A DNA stretch of 24,752 nt, taken from assembly GCA_045539625.1 (NCBI GenBank), contig JAZQFS010000127.1, forward strand, positions 1 to 24,752, written 5' to 3'. Source of the stretch: UMGS1387 sp045539625. GTDB taxonomy: Bacteria > Bacillota > Clostridia > Oscillospirales > CAG-382. The notes beneath the pieces were generated by a model. The model saw only the letters and a list, made by a program, of their open reading frames with translations, ran no database searches and had not been told where the DNA came from. Of the stretch, positions 22,757 to 24,752 are shown in pieces (within the stretch, counting starts at the first letter, position 1; the number at the start of each line of letters is the position of its first letter). A program made the position numbers and the translations under genes.

Positions 22757-23010
22757 CCTTTACCCTTCCTGTGCATAACCGCACCGCAATCGGGACAGCG
22801 CTTAAAGCTGTCACCGCTTGAATAATAAGAGAAACCGCACCTGCTGCAATCTCTCCCGTTGCCTGTCTTTATCCAGACACCGTACACTACCTACACAAGC
22901 TCGTCCTTGCTTTTAAACCTCTTGCAGGCAATGTCAGTTTACAAATCCCTGCCGTAATGCTCAATCATGTAGCATAATTCCTTGTGTATACATTCGTTGC
23001 ACGTTGCTAT
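22753..23010 (-). pseudogene. Decayed small Cys-rich phage gene (lost start, two in-frame stops)
   Basis: One frame of 85 codons reads as a coherent protein: CNECIHKELCYMIEHYGRD, then IACKRFKSKDELV, then VVYGVWIKTGNGRDCSRCG and FKRCPDCGAVMHRKG, with C-terminal zinc ribbon. It is broken by TAA at 22941-22939 and TAG at 22893-22891. The expected ATG right after the previous stop is ATA (23010-23008). Its TGA overlaps the next ATG as ATGA, as for the intact genes around it. Related phage proteins have Glu-Val-Val at the TAG position, so GAG to TAG is likely. It is not reported by ORF finders because of the stops. Confidence 0.72.
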
Positions 23011-23214
23011 TTACTCACCGCCTTTCATAAATTCAAGTTTTTTAATCATACAAGGGGCATTTTTGGGAAACTCAAAATTATTATCATTCTCACATTGTTG
23101 TAAATGTTTGCACTCATTACAAACTCCATTTACAACCACCCATTGTATTGCTCTGCCCTCTGCAATCTTATCCTTTGAATAAGGCTTGTCAAAAATCACC
23201 ACATTGCTTTTCAT
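23011..23214 (-). CDS. Small Cys-rich phage protein, unknown
   Basis: 67 residues, starting MKSNVVIFDKPYSKDKI. A Cys cluster CNECKHLQQC (C-x2-C-x6-C) and a later Cys (APCMIKK) suggest metal binding. The same cluster occurs in the damaged gene just downstream (CNECIHKELC), so the two may be related. The frame extends to 23229, but the ATG at 23214 overlaps the upstream stop by 4 nt, as for its neighbours. Function unknown. Confidence 0.7.
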   Translation of the reverse strand: MKSNVVIFDKPYSKDKIAEGRAIQWVVVNGVCNECKHLQQCENDNNFEFPKNAPCMIKKLEFMKGGE

Positions 23215-23417
23215 TCCTGCACACCACATTTCCTGTCAAGCTCCAACAGCCTTTCAAATGTTTCTTTATGTATGCGAATGTGCGTAATTCTATGATACAC
23301 TGTGTCTGTCCAGTTTTTCTTGCCATCTTTCACATCTTCGTACATCTGAGCATCTTCAATGTGCCCCGTGACACATTTTCCGTAGTTGTCAAATGTCGTT
23401 TTTAATCTCGCCTTCAT
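23211..23417 (-). CDS. Small phage protein, unknown
   Basis: 68 residues without Cys cluster except one near the end (KCGVQE). The middle is charged (AQMYEDVKDGKKNWTDTVY) and the end is a predicted helix (IHKETFERLLELDRK). No recognised family. ATGA overlaps on both sides show it is a translated member of the early cassette. Confidence 0.65.
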   Translation of the reverse strand: MKARLKTTFDNYGKCVTGHIEDAQMYEDVKDGKKNWTDTVYHRITHIRIHKETFERLLELDRKCGVQE

Positions 23418-23707
23418 TCCGCACCGCCTTTCTTTTGCTTCGTCAATTTCCTCGTTTCTACCCTGTGCTTTGCATCATAGCTGTTATGACACTTTTGACA
23501 CAACGCCCTCAAGTTTTCGGGGTTGCAATTTTCGGGGATATGGTCTAAATGTGCTATTGTTAATACAACACGGCTTCCATTTTCTTTTGTGGTGTAGTTT
23601 TCAATCCCGCAAAACTCGCACTTGTTATCTGCCCTTTTCAAAATGTCATTGCGTATTGATTTCCAATTCGAAGGGTAACGTGCTTTGTTTTCAGCTTTTA
23701 TCGGCAT
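23414..23707 (-). CDS. HNH endonuclease (early cassette)
   Basis: 97 residues with CEFCG, then TIAHLDHIPENCNPENLRALCQKCHNSYD, reported here as AHLDHIPENCNPENLRAL and CQKCHNSYD. The HNH core (His, Asn, His) and both CxxC zinc pairs are intact. It is a free-standing early HNH, distinct from the terminase-linked one; it may be a homing-type or nicking enzyme. The start is the ATG at 23707; a GTG three codons upstream is less likely. It overlaps the upstream gene by 17 nt. Confidence 0.85.
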   Translation of the reverse strand: MPIKAENKARYPSNWKSIRNDILKRADNKCEFCGIENYTTKENGSRVVLTIAHLDHIPENCNPENLRALCQKCHNSYDAKHRVETRKLTKQKKGGAE

Positions 23708-24050
23708 TGCCTTCACTCTCCTTCAACTTTGCTTCCGCTTCTTCTCTTGTGAGGAAAATACTCGTCCCAATTGCCGTTTCATCAAACGAAATGCCTTGTG
23801 TAATATACACCGTTCTTTTTGAGGTGCAAATTATTTCAAGAATTGTGCTTTCATATATCCTCGTTCCGTCTGTTTGATAAACCTTGCCACCAATCTTAAA
23901 AGGCGGCACAATAACTCCGTTTGCAAGAAGGTAGTCGGCAAACTGCTCAAGCTTGCACTCATTGCAGTCCTTGTAATTCACGCTTAAACAGTCCTTGGGA
24001 CACTTGAATTCAAAACCACGTAAAAGTTTTATAAGCATTTCCTTACTCAT
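23691..24050 (-). CDS. Phage hypothetical protein with Cys-rich N-terminus
   Basis: 119 residues. The N-terminal half has KCPKDCLSVNYKDCNECKL (four Cys). Then come VIVPPFKIGGKVYQTDG and ESTILEIICTSKRTVYI, and the end SIFLTREEAEAKLKESEG. The 'VPP-x-K-x-G' and 'TREEAEAKL' elements are frequent in small Firmicute phage proteins of unknown role. Start at 24050 by AAGGAG (spacing 10) and a 4-nt overlap with the small gene upstream. Confidence 0.75.
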   Translation of the reverse strand: MSKEMLIKLLRGFEFKCPKDCLSVNYKDCNECKLEQFADYLLANGVIVPPFKIGGKVYQTDGTRIYESTILEIICTSKRTVYITQGISFDETAIGTSIFLTREEAEAKLKESEGNADKS

Positions 24051-24196
24051 CGTCTTAGAATCTCCTTTATAATTTTTGCAACAACTTGAATACCTTCTCT
24101 GTCCAAAACGCACTCGCCAAAATTACAACTGATTTTCCCGTTCTTGACAATGCTGTGTTCGCAAAAAGAGCATTTGCATAAAGGTATATCATTCAT
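24047..24196 (-). CDS. Very small Cys-rich phage protein
   Basis: 49 residues starting MNDIPLCKCSFCEHSIVKNG, with CKCSFC and two further Cys (ISCNFGEC) spaced like a zinc ribbon, and a helical end (VAKIIKEILRR). ATGA-type 4-nt overlap at the 3' end and an 8-nt overlap with the Lar-like gene at the 5' end show it is a translated gene. No family is recognised beyond a likely metal-binding site. Confidence 0.7.
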   Translation of the reverse strand: MNDIPLCKCSFCEHSIVKNGKISCNFGECVLDREGIQVVAKIIKEILRR

Positions 24197-24614
24197 CGTC
24201 TTTTATCTCTGTCCTTCTGTTCCACATAATAATTGCCGTTTCTTTGGAAGAAAACTTCTTCGACAATCTTCCGCAACATGATGTATTGACACATCTCGGT
24301 GTATAATCATATCCGCTTGGTATGTGTTTCGTTCTGTATAGGTGAGCTTCTCCCCCACAAAACGGACATGGCTTCAACTTATTCTCACCTTCCTCAACCT
24401 CCTCCTTCAACCATTCCTCAGCACACTTGCGGCACTTGTCCTTGTCCCATCTTGATAAGTCATCCGCACCGTTGTCATACGGACAATGGTACTTGTCGCC
24501 CGTAGCCTTCAGACATGTGTCAAAACAATATTTTGTGTGAATTTCTTCTTCAAATAATATGTCCGCCAGCTTCTCTAACGTCAGCTCAGCCTTGATCTTG
24601 TCAAACCTTGTCAT
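24189..24614 (-). CDS. Lar family restriction alleviation-like protein with N-terminal Cys-rich part
   Basis: 141 residues. Residues 1-75 are a charged helical region with Cys at 30, 34, 44, 61 and 64 (YCFDTC, HCPYD, CRKC). Residues 80-133 are a Lar domain: LKPCPFCGGEA, then CVNTSCCG, then KETAIIMWNRR. Lar of Rac prophage lowers restriction by type I systems; here a role against host restriction is plausible but untested. The start at 24614 follows GAGGAGG at 6-7 nt; a TTG extension to 24629 is rejected. It overlaps the partial upstream gene by 14 nt. Confidence 0.75.
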   Translation of the reverse strand: MTRFDKIKAELTLEKLADILFEEEIHTKYCFDTCLKATGDKYHCPYDNGADDLSRWDKDKCRKCAEEWLKEEVEEGENKLKPCPFCGGEAHLYRTKHIPSGYDYTPRCVNTSCCGRLSKKFSSKETAIIMWNRRTEIKDDE

Positions 24615-24752
24615 TGTTTTCCTCCTCAAACATATTCACTTGGTCAGGGTGAAACTTTTCTTCCATCCACCACCGAAACACATTTTCCCCCGAAGTCCAA
24701 TGAAACGGAATAACTAAACCTGCCGCTTTCCTTGCCTCAAGCATCTTGTCAA
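24601..24752 (-). CDS. 3' end of an early phage gene (5' part outside window)
   Basis: The minus-strand frame is open from the right edge to a TGA at 24603-24601, about 49 residues ending in EEENNDKV. Visible elements are KMLEARKAAGLVIPFHWTSG and ENVFRWWMEEKFHPDQVNMF. The T-S-G-E-x-x-F-x-W-W pattern faintly recalls C-termini of phage PAPS-reductase-like proteins, but the part seen is too short to say. The 14-nt overlap with the Lar-like gene supports that it is real. Confidence 0.6.
   Translation of the reverse strand, partial: DKMLEARKAAGLVIPFHWTSGENVFRWWMEEKFHPDQVNMFEEENNDKV

Larger units (their letters stand above)
5700..24752 (-). mobile_element. Prophage, siphovirus-type, HK97-like head (incomplete at right edge)
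   Basis: All genes from the endolysin to the right edge lie on the minus strand in standard tailed-phage order: early small genes, Rep, HNH, terS, terL, portal, protease-capsid, connectors, major tail protein, G/GT chaperone, tape measure, distal tail, hub, fibre, holin-like proteins, endolysin. HNH next to terS and an HK97-type terminase suggest cos packaging (inference). Integrase, repressor and the other att site are not in the window. The left end abuts tRNA-Glu. All structural and lysis frames are intact, so induction cannot be excluded despite two damaged early genes. Confidence 0.93.

Noticed and set aside
5700..24752. Defence system, toxin-antitoxin pair, retron or diversity-generating retroelement in the prophage
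   Set aside because: I found no reverse transcriptase, template/variable repeat pair, toxin-antitoxin motif or known defence domain; the cargo seen is early small genes, structural genes and lysis genes.

Overview
The window joins a bacterial chromosome segment (about 1-5700) to the left end of an integrated tailed-phage genome (about 5700 to the right edge, where it is cut off). The base composition is moderately AT-rich. Near-consensus TTGACA/TATAAT promoters, strong AAGGAGG-type ribosome binding sites and the gene families present point to a Gram-positive of the Firmicutes, most likely an anaerobic Clostridia/Oscillospirales gut bacterium. That placement is inferred from style and families, not from a marker gene.

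Chromosomal part, left to right: a 5'-truncated SPFH-domain protein with C-terminal zinc ribbons; a small membrane protein behind a textbook promoter; a divergent Lgt-family protein; an AI-2E-family membrane transporter on the minus strand; a two-gene operon of a D-lyxose/D-mannose-type cupin isomerase and a Cof-type HAD phosphatase; and a tRNA-Glu(UUC) gene with its own strong promoter.

Prophage part: directly 3' of the tRNA the content changes to phage genes, all on the minus strand, so it reads from right to left. The order is an early cassette of small, overlapping, often Cys-rich proteins (Lar-like, HNH, YopX, hypotheticals); a structured 250-bp intergenic stretch; an HUH rolling-circle-type Rep protein; a putative late regulator; a candidate late promoter; HNH; TerS; TerL; HK97 portal; a fused HK97 protease-major capsid protein; four connector/tail-completion proteins; the major tail protein; tail assembly chaperones G and GT; tape measure; distal tail protein; hub-like protein; a repeat-containing tail fibre with a degenerate GDPD-like domain; and a lysis module ending in an M23 endolysin. 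This is a siphovirus-type, HK97-like layout. The integrase and the second attachment site are not in view; they should lie beyond the right edge.

Most notable points: (1) a complete -1 ribosomal frameshift signal, with an A-AAA-AAC slip site, 7-nt spacer and perfect 11-bp stem, that makes the G-T tail chaperone fusion; (2) an in-frame protease-capsid fusion with a possible internal start; (3) an HUH Rep in a dsDNA tailed-phage genome with a perfect 10-bp palindrome just upstream of it; (4) a GDPD-like fold on the tail fibre that has lost catalytic residues; (5) two adjacent early genes carrying several disabling lesions although the reading frames around them are intact; and (6) an Lgt-family protein lacking residues regarded as essential in E. 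coli Lgt. I saw no CRISPR array, insertion sequence, rRNA or complete defence system.
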